Assembly (NCBI GenBank): GCA_022824865.1
Contig: JAJDZD010000042.1
Span: 1 to 32,149, forward strand
DNA from: Chloroflexota bacterium
GTDB lineage: Bacteria > Chloroflexota > UBA11872
Direction of reading: 5' to 3'
DNA length: 32,149 bases
The position numbers and the translations under genes were made by a program. The notes beneath the pieces were generated by a model. It worked only from the letters and a program-made list of their open reading frames with translations. It was not told where the DNA came from and made no database searches. The first letter of the stretch is position 1; every line of letters starts with the position of its first letter. Below, one piece after another: positions 9,390 to 17,428 of this stretch.

Positions 9390-10325
9390 TCAGTCGGATT
9401 GGCGCGTAAATCCCAGCTCCGCCAGCACCGACTTCCGAATCTTGCACACCATCGTGTACGCCGGGTCGAACATGTTCCCCACGTCGTACTCCACGAACCG
9501 TCCCAGCAGCATGTGCGCCTCGCGCGTCGTCAGGCCGTAGTCCGTCTCCAGCCACGAGACCATCTCCGTCGTCGCGTGCTGCACGGCCTGATCCAGCGGC
9601 CGCACGTTGCCGCACGCCATCAGGTAGGTATCGTCCTCCGCCCTTGGCCAGCCGATCGTCTTGCCCTTGATTAGGTCCAGGCTGAACCGCACGTCCAGCG
9701 AGATCTCCACGCCCGTGCCATCCATCTCCCCGTCGCCTTGCAGCGCGTGCCCGTCTCCCAGGAAAAACAGCGCCCCGTCGGCAAACACCGGCAGGTACAC
9801 CGTCACGCCGGGCTTGATCCCGTTGTAGTCCATGTTGCCGCCGTGCGCTGCCGAGGTCATCGTGCTGATGGCTTCCCCAATGTCCGGCGCCACGCCCACC
9901 GTCCCCAGCATCGGCTGCAGCGGCAGCGGCTGCCCGGTCAGGCGGTTTTCGGGCTCGACCAGCGTTACCGTGCCCGCCTCCACGTCCACGTCCCACCAGG
10001 CCAACTCGACGTCGCCGCCCAGATCCGCCTCGTACCCGAAGTCCAGCACGTTCGGCGCCAGCCGCGCCGTCGTCCAGCCCATCCGCCGGTTCGGCACGAC
10101 CTCGTGCACGTGCAGCACCAGTGTGTCGCCGGCTTCCGCGCCATTCACATGGAACGGACCCGTCTGCGGATTCGGCCGTCCCGCTCGCTCCACCCGTTCG
10201 TGATCGAATCCACGGGCGTCGACCGTCGTCGTCGATATCGAATCACCCGCCTCGACATGCAGAGCCGGCGGATGCGTCCCCATCGTGTTGTAGTACGTCG
10301 TGGGCGAAAACTCGTGGTGCGCCAT
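9390..10325 (-). CDS. Acetamidase/formamidase family protein
   Basis: The 311-residue product matches the acetamidase/formamidase (FmdA/AmdA) family, which hydrolyses short amides to ammonia and the carboxylate. Visible family features are HVEAGDSISTTTVDARGFD near the N-terminus, TGPFHVNGAEAGDTLVLHV, the Gly-rich GDGHALQGDGEMDGTGVE and the MLGRFVEYDVGNMFDP end. The length is that of the shorter bacterial form. The ATG at 10325 has GAAGG 8 nt upstream. A cupin gene lies 134 nt upstream on the same strand, so the two may be co-transcribed. The true substrate cannot be read from the sequence. Confidence 0.88.
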   Translation of the reverse strand: MAHHEFSPTTYYNTMGTHPPALHVEAGDSISTTTVDARGFDHERVERAGRPNPQTGPFHVNGAEAGDTLVLHVHEVVPNRRMGWTTARLAPNVLDFGYEADLGGDVELAWWDVDVEAGTVTLVEPENRLTGQPLPLQPMLGTVGVAPDIGEAISTMTSAAHGGNMDYNGIKPGVTVYLPVFADGALFFLGDGHALQGDGEMDGTGVEISLDVRFSLDLIKGKTIGWPRAEDDTYLMACGNVRPLDQAVQHATTEMVSWLETDYGLTTREAHMLLGRFVEYDVGNMFDPAYTMVCKIRKSVLAELGFTRQSD

Positions 10326-10459
10326 GCTCAGCCTTCACTTAACGCGGCAGGGGGAATCTGGCCTGCAGTTTGGAGCATCCACCCACCGGAGACCAGCGGG
10401 AGCCTCCGGCACACATTTGGCCCCGCAACGACGCACTGGCGAACAGCTAGCGCAGCCAG

Positions 10460-10858
10460 CTATCCGCGAAGAGTGCTCCAGGGCGCCTGATCGGCTACCT
10501 CTTCCACCTCGTAGCCGATTTCACCCACGCACGGACCCAGGATCGCAAGCACCTTGGCCGGTTCGTCGCCCTCGTTAAAGGTGGCGTGCACGCAGTCGGC
10601 CGGGATATACACGGCGTCGCCCGGATTCAGCATTCGCTGCTCCTGGTCCACCCACTGCTCCACCGTGCCCTTCACGCACACGATCGACTCTTCCTGGTCC
10701 GGATGCTTGTGAAAGTCGTGCCCGTTGCCCGGCAGCAGTTCCACGTCGATCACCGTCAGATACTTGCTCCCGGTCACCGGCGGATTGCTCAGCCACCCAA
10801 GCGATCCCCAGTCCAACTGGTCGCGTGGAGTCTCCGACTGAATGAGAAATCGCTTCAT
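10460..10858 (-). CDS. Small single-domain cupin
   Basis: The 132-residue product has both cupin motifs. Motif 1 is GHDFHKHPDQEESIVCVKG, with two His and a Glu as likely metal ligands; motif 2 is PGDAVYIPADCVHATFN with the fourth ligand His. The fold is a beta-barrel that often binds Fe, Mn or Ni, or a small ligand; no specific reaction can be assigned. The longer reading to 10885 starts MWPCSAELT and is unlikely: the ATG at 10858 (MKRFLIQSETP) has GGAG 7 nt upstream. It lies before the formamidase gene and is divergent from a 2-hydroxyacid dehydrogenase with 96 bp between starts. Confidence 0.85.
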   Translation of the reverse strand: MKRFLIQSETPRDQLDWGSLGWLSNPPVTGSKYLTVIDVELLPGNGHDFHKHPDQEESIVCVKGTVEQWVDQEQRMLNPGDAVYIPADCVHATFNEGDEPAKVLAILGPCVGEIGYEVEEVADQAPWSTLRG

Positions 10859-10954
10859 GGTTAGCTCCGCCGAACACGGCCACACACCGACAGTCTGCGA
10901 TAGTACAGCGCAGGCATCATTGGCCAGCCATCGGGCATCTGGAGGCTGCGGGCT

Positions 10955-11980
10955 ATGCGATCAGTCATCTGTGTCAACGAACGATTCGACGCCGCGTGGC
11001 CCTTTGCGGCCGACTACTGGCACGAGTGCTGGCAACGCCAGGGCGACTGCGAGTTCTATCGCACCGCGGATCCCGAGGCCCGCGCCCCGCAACTCGTCCC
11101 CGACCCCGCCTCGGTCCAGCGCCTGGCGCTCCTGGGACTTCCGGCAGCTGCCCAGGATCTCGAGCCTTTCAGCGCGCTCGAAGAGTGCTTCCACCCGCGC
11201 TATCTCCTCACCAACTGGTGGGGTGACTCGACAACCGACGGCATCGAGGCGGCCATCGCCCGCGGCGTCAGCTTCATCCCCCACAGGCTCGACGTCTACT
11301 GGGGACAGTCCGTGGCCGAATATGGGTTGGGTCTCACCCTGGCCGCGCTCCGCCGTACGCCGCAGACCTACACCGCCATGCAGCGCGGGCACGAGACCTG
11401 GAAGTACCGTCCCGCGGTCGGCCGCCCGGGTCAACGCGGCGAGCAGTATGGCGACGATCCTCGCTTCACCAGCGGCACCCTGGCCGGCAAGCGCGTGCGC
11501 GTGGTCGGCGCCGGCAACATCGGCGCCCGCTTCGCCTCATTCTGCGCGGCCGTCGGTGCCGACGTCGCGATCTGGGACCCCTACGCGCCCGACGCCACCT
11601 TCGCGGTAGCCGGCGCCCGGCGCTGTTTCCACCTGTCCGAACTCGTCAGGGACTCGGAGATCTTTGTGCCGATGGTTCCGCTCACCGACAACACCCGCGG
11701 ACTGGTGACTGCGGAGCTGATTGATGCCCTGCCCCACGGCTCGCTGGTCGTGCAGGTCACCCGAGCCGCCGTCTGCGACACGGACGCCCTCTATCGCCGC
11801 GTGCTGAACGATGAATTGGCCCTGGCCGCCGATGTCTTCGCCGAAGAACCCGTCCCCCTCGACTCGCCGCTCCTCGGCCGCCACAACGTCGTCCACACCC
11901 CTCACAACGCCGGCCGCACCCGCGACGCCAACCACGCCTGGGTCGACGACCAGATCGCCCGTTTCAAGCCGCGCGCGTAG
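10955..11980 (+). CDS. D-isomer-specific 2-hydroxyacid dehydrogenase
   Basis: The 341-residue product has a NAD-binding VVGAGNIGARF motif near residue 183 and all three catalytic residues of the family: Arg270 in VTRAA, Glu298 in DVFAEEP and His317 in HTPHNAG. It should interconvert a 2-keto acid and a D-2-hydroxy acid. The N-terminal half is diverged, with a Trp-rich LLTNWWGDS where the substrate loop usually sits, so the substrate is unclear. GGAGG about 10 nt upstream supports the ATG. It forms its own unit, divergent from the cupin gene. Confidence 0.88.
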   Translation: MRSVICVNERFDAAWPFAADYWHECWQRQGDCEFYRTADPEARAPQLVPDPASVQRLALLGLPAAAQDLEPFSALEECFHPRYLLTNWWGDSTTDGIEAAIARGVSFIPHRLDVYWGQSVAEYGLGLTLAALRRTPQTYTAMQRGHETWKYRPAVGRPGQRGEQYGDDPRFTSGTLAGKRVRVVGAGNIGARFASFCAAVGADVAIWDPYAPDATFAVAGARRCFHLSELVRDSEIFVPMVPLTDNTRGLVTAELIDALPHGSLVVQVTRAAVCDTDALYRRVLNDELALAADVFAEEPVPLDSPLLGRHNVVHTPHNAGRTRDANHAWVDDQIARFKPRA

Positions 11981-12031
11981 TTCCGGCTGATTGGCAGGCG
12001 CTCTGGGCCGAGCGGAGCCGTGCGCCTGTGG

Positions 12032-12952
12032 CTATCCCTTGATTCCGGTCAGCGTGATCCCGCGGATGAAGTGCTTCTGCGCAAAGAAGAAGGCGACGAG
12101 GATGGGTGCGACGGCGATCAATGCGATGGCCATTTGCAGGTGCAGCTGCGGCTGCTCCCACATCCCCGCTTGGAAGAACCGCATGCCCACGGCAAGGGTC
12201 ATGCGATCCGGTGTGTTCAGATAGATGAACGGCTCGAAGAACTCATTCCAGTTGCCGATGAACGAGAATACCGCCACGGTGGCAATGGCCGGCTTCGACA
12301 ACGGGAAAACAATCGTGAACATGATGCGCAGCGGCGAAGCACCGTCAATTGAGGCGGCGTCGTCCAATTCTTTGGGAATCGTTCTGAAGAACTGTCGCAA
12401 TATGAAGATAAAGAATGCCGAGCCGCCGATCATTGGGACGATAAGCGGCAGCAGCGTGTCCAGCCAGCCGAGGTCTCGAAAGATGATGACCTTCGGAATG
12501 ATTGTCACGTGTTGTGGAAGCATCATCGTCGATATGACCAGCAGAAACAGCACGTCGCGAATCGGGTACTCGGTGCGAGCGAATCCGAAGGCGACAACCG
12601 CGCTCACAAGAGTCATCAAGACGACGCCAAGGACTGTCACGATTGTGGAGTTCATGATCCAGGAGACGATTGGGCCGGTTTCCCACACCTCCGTGTAGCT
12701 CGCCCAATTTGGCGGCAGCGGAAAGAACGGCGGCGGATCCTCGTAGAACTGGTCGATCGACATGAACGACGATCGCACCATCCAGGCGAATGGAAACCCG
12801 TATATCGCGCTGCCGCCGACCAGCATCGCGTAGATCATCACGCGCCACGCTGGACGAATGAACCGTGCACGCCAGCCTCGAATCGTCACCGATGACTGCA
12901 TGCGCTCGCCCGCCTCGGAACCCGCAGGCGCTTGTCTGGAGAGGAGAGCCAT
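12032..12952 (-). CDS. ABC sugar transporter permease, MalG/UgpE type
   Basis: The 306-residue product is a six-helix inner-membrane permease of the carbohydrate-uptake class 1 family. The cytoplasmic EAA loop, which docks the ATPase, reads ELDDAASIDGASPLRIMFTI. The LPLIVPMIGGSAFFIFILRQFF segment just before it and the C-terminal FIRGITLTGIKG are typical of MalG-type subunits. It starts 6 nt after the stop of the other permease. The first ATG (12952) is used here; a second in-frame ATG at 12898 (MQSSVTIRGWRAR) is equally plausible. G+C is visibly lower than in neighbouring genes. Confidence 0.92.
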   Translation of the reverse strand: MALLSRQAPAGSEAGERMQSSVTIRGWRARFIRPAWRVMIYAMLVGGSAIYGFPFAWMVRSSFMSIDQFYEDPPPFFPLPPNWASYTEVWETGPIVSWIMNSTIVTVLGVVLMTLVSAVVAFGFARTEYPIRDVLFLLVISTMMLPQHVTIIPKVIIFRDLGWLDTLLPLIVPMIGGSAFFIFILRQFFRTIPKELDDAASIDGASPLRIMFTIVFPLSKPAIATVAVFSFIGNWNEFFEPFIYLNTPDRMTLAVGMRFFQAGMWEQPQLHLQMAIALIAVAPILVAFFFAQKHFIRGITLTGIKG

Positions 12953-12958
12953 CAGGGC

Positions 12959-13843
12959 TTACCCGGACTCATCGTATTCGTAGTAGACCCATCGTCGGGC
13001 TATGACGAACTGTATCAGCGTAAAGATCAGAATGATCACGAACAGCACCCAGGCGATGGCCGAGGCATACCCCATCTGGAATATCAGAAACGCCTTGTTG
13101 TAGAGGTAAAGCAGGACGAACAACGTCGCGTTTGCCGGACCTCCCCCAGTCAGAATCAACGCCTGCGTGAAGACCTGCCACGATCCGATGATGCCCAGCA
13201 CCAGGGTTAGAAATATGGTCGGCGTCATCATCGGAACCGTCACGTGCCATAACTTCCGCAAATGACCGGCCCCGTCAATGGACGCTGCCTCGTACAGGTG
13301 ATCCGGAATCCCCTGCAAGCCGGCCAGGTAGAGAATCATGGTCGTGCCGACCGTCCAGAAACTCATGATGATCAGGCTCGGCATTGCCCACTGCGTGGAT
13401 GTCAACCAGCGCGGACCAGGAATGCCGACGAGCCCCAGCACCTGGTTCAATATCCCATTGGGCTGCAGAATCACCAGCCACAACATGATCGTTGCGACGC
13501 CGGCTGTCACCGATGGAAGATAGAAGAGCGTTCGAAACAAAGGCATGCCCTGGACCTTCTGATTGAGCAGAATGGCAATGAAAAAGGCAATAATCATTAC
13601 CCCTGGAACATGGAATACCGTGTAATACAGCGTGTTGAAAACACTCTTGAGAAACACTTCGTCGGAAGCCAAATCGGCGTAGTTTTCAAACCATATGAAG
13701 TTTGGGAAGTCTCTGAAACGGTAGTCGGTGAGGCTCAGCCAGAACGAAGCCGCGAACGGAACCACAATAAACAGCACGAACTGAAGTAACCAGGGCACGG
13801 CAAATAGGATGCCGCTCCACTGCTGCCAAAACGTTCGTCGCAT
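12959..13843 (-). CDS. ABC sugar transporter permease, MalF/UgpA type
   Basis: The 294-residue product is the partner permease, with about six membrane helices and an EAA loop reading YEAASIDGAGHLRKLWHVTVP. The opening GILFAVPWLLQFVLFIVVPF, the FRTLFYLPSV segment and GGPANATLFVLLYLYNKAF are standard for MalF/UgpA-like subunits of sugar importers. It follows the binding-protein gene by about 100 nt that contain a strong hairpin. Base composition is unlike the surroundings: 25/60 and 27/60 G+C in 13561-13620 and 13621-13680. No ATP-binding gene accompanies the pair, so the ATPase is presumably encoded elsewhere and shared. Confidence 0.93.
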   Translation of the reverse strand: MRRTFWQQWSGILFAVPWLLQFVLFIVVPFAASFWLSLTDYRFRDFPNFIWFENYADLASDEVFLKSVFNTLYYTVFHVPGVMIIAFFIAILLNQKVQGMPLFRTLFYLPSVTAGVATIMLWLVILQPNGILNQVLGLVGIPGPRWLTSTQWAMPSLIIMSFWTVGTTMILYLAGLQGIPDHLYEAASIDGAGHLRKLWHVTVPMMTPTIFLTLVLGIIGSWQVFTQALILTGGGPANATLFVLLYLYNKAFLIFQMGYASAIAWVLFVIILIFTLIQFVIARRWVYYEYDESG

Positions 13844-13862
13844 CTAGTCGTCCAGTGCAAAG

Positions 13863-13898
13863 ACGGGGCCGAGTGCCGGACTCGGCACTCGGCCCCGT
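13863..13898. promoter_or_regulatory. Perfect 16-bp intercistronic hairpin after the binding-protein gene
   Basis: ACGGGGCCGAGTGCCG (13863-13878) and its exact reverse complement (13883-13898) flank a 4-nt loop. On the minus strand it lies just after the stop of the solute-binding protein gene and before the permease genes. Only a weak T-run (GTCTTTGC) follows, so it is a leaky terminator or mRNA-stabilising element at best. Such hairpins after binding-protein genes (as between malE and malF) are known to keep binding protein in excess over permease; applying that here is inference. Confidence 0.75.
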
Positions 13899-13945
13899 TC
13901 GCGTCTACGCAGACACGATCCGCATAAAGCGGTGCGCGCTGCTCA

Positions 13946-15508
13946 CTACGCCTCGGCCAGGTCGGCCATGTACTCGTTCGTGTTCTCGGCCAGATCGAGC
14001 AGCGCGTCGATCGGCGGCTTCTCGCCAATCCACGCCGTCTCGGTCTCCGCCCGAATGATGTTCCAGAACCACTCCGACCAGCCGTCGAAGCAGTGGTTCC
14101 CGTACACGTTCGAGTGGAACAGGTTGTTGTTAATGATCTGCATGTTCTGCGGCATGTCCCGGCCGGGGATCGGATCCAGCCACGCGCCGCTGTTGATGAT
14201 CTCCTTGGTGGTCGGAACCGCGCCGCGCCATTCCGCAACCAGCGCCTGGAAATCGTCACCGGAGAGGAAGGCCGCCAGGGTGACGGTGTTCTCCTCCGAC
14301 CCCCGGTGCTGCGAGTAGCGCGTAACGAAGTGGCCGAGCTGGTTGTTGATGTACCAGTTCTCGCCGCTGGGTGGCTTCGGGGTCGGCATGATCTCCAACT
14401 GGAAGCGGCCCTTGATGATCGCGTCGTAGTTGCCCGGCGTGTGAATGCCGCCGTGCAGCATGCCGATCCGTCCGGCCAGGAACGGATTGCTGACGCCCTC
14501 GATGCCCAACGACGCGATTTCGCCCGGAGGCGGAGCCACGCCGTCGACGTGAATGTAGTTCATCCAGCGCTCGAACGACTCGACGCTCCCAGGCGTGTCG
14601 AACCCGGCCGTCAGGTACGGTCGGTCGACTTCCCTGAAGTGCTTGCCGCCGGCCTCCGCGATTCGCTCGAAGAGTTGAACCTCGGTGTTGTTGCGGTTCC
14701 ACGTGCCGAACTGCGGCTTCTCCGCGTCGGTCATCTGCTTCAGCGCCTCGTCCTGGACCTCCCAGGTCCATGTCTCGTCCGGGTGTGCGAGCCCCGCCTC
14801 TTCCAGGATGTTCACGTTGTAGTACCAGCCGCCTACGCTCCCGATCATGAACGGGAAGGCGTAGAACTGGCCGTCGATGCCGACCGTCCAGACGCTCGGC
14901 CGCGTCGGATGCAGGCGCTCCAGCAGCACGTAGTCGTCAAAGTCCACGCCCAGCTTCGGCGCGATGTCGTTTAGCGGCAGCAGGTTCCCCTCGAACTGGA
15001 ACATCTGCCCGCCGTTCATCACCAGCAGGTCGCCCACCGTGCCGGCGGCGAACATGATGGCGCTCTTCTCCTGGTAGAAGCGCGGAGGCAGCGGAATCAG
15101 GTCGTATTGGATCTCCGGGTGCTTCTTGTCGAAGATCTCAAGCCCGACCTTCATCGTTTCCCAGCGGTTGCCGCGCGACCAGTAATTCATGAACTGAATG
15201 GGTGGCTGCGGCCCCTTCTGCGGCATCGCCTCCACGACCTTCTCGACCTGGACCGTCTTCGTCACGACTTTCTCGACTACCCGCTCGACCGGGACTTCCT
15301 TCACGACTTGCTGCGTGACGACTTCCTTGACCGGAACCTGGACTTCCTTGACGACCGTCTTCTCGATCGGGACTTCCTTCTCGACGATCTTCTCGACCTC
15401 GACGACCTGGGTCTCCCCACAGGCGGCAAGTACGGCGGCCGCCGACGCCCCGAAAGCGCCGACTCCCAGCGATCGAATCAACGTGCGTCGTGTCACGTGA
15501 GCTTTCAT
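13946..15508 (-). CDS. ABC transporter substrate-binding lipoprotein with V/E/K stalk
   Basis: A 520-residue family-1 extracellular sugar-binding protein. The N-terminus has a twin-arginine-like TRRTLIRSLG, a hydrophobic stretch and lipobox VLAAC (Cys30), so it is a lipoprotein, perhaps Tat-exported. Residues about 34-93 are a Val/Glu/Lys repeat with roughly seven-residue spacing (units such as VEKIVEKEVPIEK), which probably holds the binding domain off the membrane. The rest is a periplasmic-binding fold with MPTPKPPSGENWYINNQ and FLSGDDFQALVAEW. I use the ATG at 15508, 5 nt after GGGAGGG; the ATG at 15562 would precede the signal by 18 residues. TTGACA lies on the minus strand at 15597-15592, but no convincing -10 follows at 17 bp. 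It heads the importer operon. Confidence 0.92.
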   Translation of the reverse strand: MKAHVTRRTLIRSLGVGAFGASAAAVLAACGETQVVEVEKIVEKEVPIEKTVVKEVQVPVKEVVTQQVVKEVPVERVVEKVVTKTVQVEKVVEAMPQKGPQPPIQFMNYWSRGNRWETMKVGLEIFDKKHPEIQYDLIPLPPRFYQEKSAIMFAAGTVGDLLVMNGGQMFQFEGNLLPLNDIAPKLGVDFDDYVLLERLHPTRPSVWTVGIDGQFYAFPFMIGSVGGWYYNVNILEEAGLAHPDETWTWEVQDEALKQMTDAEKPQFGTWNRNNTEVQLFERIAEAGGKHFREVDRPYLTAGFDTPGSVESFERWMNYIHVDGVAPPPGEIASLGIEGVSNPFLAGRIGMLHGGIHTPGNYDAIIKGRFQLEIMPTPKPPSGENWYINNQLGHFVTRYSQHRGSEENTVTLAAFLSGDDFQALVAEWRGAVPTTKEIINSGAWLDPIPGRDMPQNMQIINNNLFHSNVYGNHCFDGWSEWFWNIIRAETETAWIGEKPPIDALLDLAENTNEYMADLAEA

Positions 15509-15691
15509 TCGGACCCTCCCGGCCACCGGCCTGGCTGGCTGCGGTGGCTTTACATTTGGCACCGCTCATGGGAACACAGTGCTGTCTGGAGTGTCAAACG
15601 CCGAAGTTTTCGTTGTTGGGCCGTCTGGATGTGTCACGGCAACCGTGGGGCATAGCCCGGGAATCACTGAGATTCCGCCTACACTTCGGAC

Positions 15692-16174
15692 ATGACCGAC
15701 AGCGCAAACACCCCGGCGACCCGCCGCCCCATCCTGCTCTACGACGGCTCCTGCGGCTTCTGCCGCCGCTGCGTGGCGCTCTTGGTTCGATTGGACTCTG
15801 AACGCCGGGTGGCGAGAGTGGATATGACGTCGGTGGCGGCGGAACCCCTCATGACGACGATCTCGCCAGACCGCCGGCGGCAGAGCATGCATGTCATCCG
15901 TCCCGACGGCCGCGTGCTGCACGCAGGCGTTGCCTTGCGGGCCGTCCTCTGTCAGGTGCAGCCTGAGGCCAGATGGAGGTCGGTCGGCTACTGGCCGCTG
16001 GTGGGCGTGCTCATTGACCGCGCCTATGACGTCGTGGCGTCCTTGCGCAGTCCGCTGGGAAGGCTGACCGGCTGGCTGCCCGAGCCGCCCCCGGACGACC
16101 TGCGCCCCACCGACTGGCCGTTGCTTGATGCCGCCCCGTCAGGCGACACTGACCAGCCTGATGCCACCACCTAG
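15692..16174 (+). CDS. DCC family thiol-disulfide oxidoreductase (DUF393)
   Basis: The 160-residue product opens with LLYDGSCGFCRRCVALLVRLD, the signature of the DCC family, with a CxxC pair at Cys21 and Cys24 in a thioredoxin-like setting. Family members are predicted thiol-disulfide oxidoreductases; few have a known partner. The ATG is preceded by CCTACACTTCGGAC with no ribosome site. A TACACT at 15680-15685 would place transcription start near the ATG, so a leaderless mRNA is possible. It is divergent from the ABC operon and 7 nt before the URO-D-like gene, which suggests co-transcription. Confidence 0.85.
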   Translation: MTDSANTPATRRPILLYDGSCGFCRRCVALLVRLDSERRVARVDMTSVAAEPLMTTISPDRRRQSMHVIRPDGRVLHAGVALRAVLCQVQPEARWRSVGYWPLVGVLIDRAYDVVASLRSPLGRLTGWLPEPPPDDLRPTDWPLLDAAPSGDTDQPDATT

Positions 16175-16181
16175 ATAGCTC

Positions 16182-17294
16182 ATGCCCCGCCCCGCCCTGC
16201 CTGACAGCTCGGAAGCCGCCAGCCGCTCCAAGGACGTCTACGCGCGGGTCATGGCCGCCAACCGGCAGGAGGCTGTCGACGAGGTCCCGCCCGTGGTGTG
16301 GGCCTCCGAACCGTTCCTCTCCGGCTACGCAGGCGTCGGCCGCCAGGAGTACTACGAAACCGTCGAGGCCAAGTACTACGCCCAGGCCAAATTCCAGCTT
16401 GATTTCCCCGACATCCTGCACCTCCCCGGCGTTGCCCCCGACTACGGCTACGCGCCTGAAACCTCAGCCTGGGGTTCGCCCATCAAGCAGGAAGAGGACG
16501 GCCCCCTGGTGCCCTTCGCCGCCGTCAACGACATCCACGACCTCCCGGCGCTCGAAATGCCCGATCCGTGGAAGTCCGGCCACATGGCCATCGCCCTCAA
16601 CGACTACGCCTGGTACGCCGACCACATGGACCCTGTAATCGCGCAGGCCTGGGGCCACTTCGAAGGCTACGGCCGCTGCATGGGCGTCGAGTCCGGCGCC
16701 CTGGTCCTCGGCTACGAGCGCTATCTCATCGAGCTTTACGAGCACCCGAAACTGATTCACGACTGGAACAAGCGCGTCGTCGAAGCCAACGTCGCCTACG
16801 TGCGCGCCCAGGAACGCATCACCGGAACCATTGATCGTCTCGTCGTCACCGATCACCTCCCCGGTCAGGTCGGCCAGGCCCACTGCGAGGAGTTCATCTA
16901 CCCCTATCTCAAGGACATCTTCGACGCCTTCTCTTCGGCAGAATTCCGCCTTTATCACAACGAGAACCTGGTCCCCGACGCCGCCGTCGCGGCCATCGCC
17001 GACATCAACTGCACCGTCTTCATGTTCGGCATCGAGATGGACGTCGCCGCCGAACACCTCGGCGGCCGCGTCTGCCTCATGGGCAACGTTCCGCCCATCC
17101 ACGTCGTCCAGCACCTCGACCCTCCCGAAATAACCACCGACTGCCGCGAGCGTCTGGCAATTGGCGCGCCCTCCGGCGGCATGCTGCTATGCACCGCCGG
17201 CGGCCTCTCCCCGGACACCCCCGCCGACCACGTCCGCGCGTTCGCCGACTCAGTCGAGGGAATACCCGGCGCCGCCGGCCAACCGAGCAACTAG
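16182..17294 (+). CDS. Uroporphyrinogen-decarboxylase-like (URO-D superfamily) protein
   Basis: The 370-residue product belongs to the URO-D/MtaA superfamily of TIM barrels, which contains haem-pathway decarboxylases and corrinoid-linked methyltransferases. The C-terminal LMGNVPPIHVVQHLDPPEI and CTAGGLSPDTPADHVRAF segments are characteristic. The DFPDILHLPGVAPDYGYAPE region is not that of HemE, and genes of this type usually sit in catabolic clusters. The His-x-Cys zinc site of MtaA-type methyltransferases is replaced by LYHNENLVPD here, so only the His is kept. A second ATG at 16251 (MAANRQEAVDEVP) is an alternative start. Downstream are uronate-dehydrogenase-like, aldo/keto reductase and isomerase genes. 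The reaction is unknown; demethylation of a methylated sugar or acid is one possibility. Confidence 0.8.
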   Translation: MPRPALPDSSEAASRSKDVYARVMAANRQEAVDEVPPVVWASEPFLSGYAGVGRQEYYETVEAKYYAQAKFQLDFPDILHLPGVAPDYGYAPETSAWGSPIKQEEDGPLVPFAAVNDIHDLPALEMPDPWKSGHMAIALNDYAWYADHMDPVIAQAWGHFEGYGRCMGVESGALVLGYERYLIELYEHPKLIHDWNKRVVEANVAYVRAQERITGTIDRLVVTDHLPGQVGQAHCEEFIYPYLKDIFDAFSSAEFRLYHNENLVPDAAVAAIADINCTVFMFGIEMDVAAEHLGGRVCLMGNVPPIHVVQHLDPPEITTDCRERLAIGAPSGGMLLCTAGGLSPDTPADHVRAFADSVEGIPGAAGQPSN

Positions 17295-17428
17295 CCAGCC
17301 GAACCTCGTCCGCAACGCCCTGGCGAGCCGCATCCAGAGCGCTTGCCCGCCTGCCTACAGCCCTCGGCTCGGTATCCTTCGCCAGCGGGTGCCGGCCGGT
17401 GCTCGCATACCCAGCGGGGAGCGCGTTC

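Noticed and set aside
11995-12028. CAGGCGC...GCGCCTG inverted repeat between convergent genes
   Set aside because: Seven-base arms with a 20-nt loop and no T-run; too weak to call a terminator.
15592-15597. Perfect TTGACA -35 box on the minus strand before the binding-protein gene
   Set aside because: The sequence 17 bp downstream (TTCCCA) is not a believable -10, so I do not list a promoter.
15107-15655. Asp/Leu repeat protein on the plus strand opposite the V/E/K stalk
   Set aside because: The repeats are the antisense image of the stalk codons; the minus-strand lipoprotein is clearly the gene.
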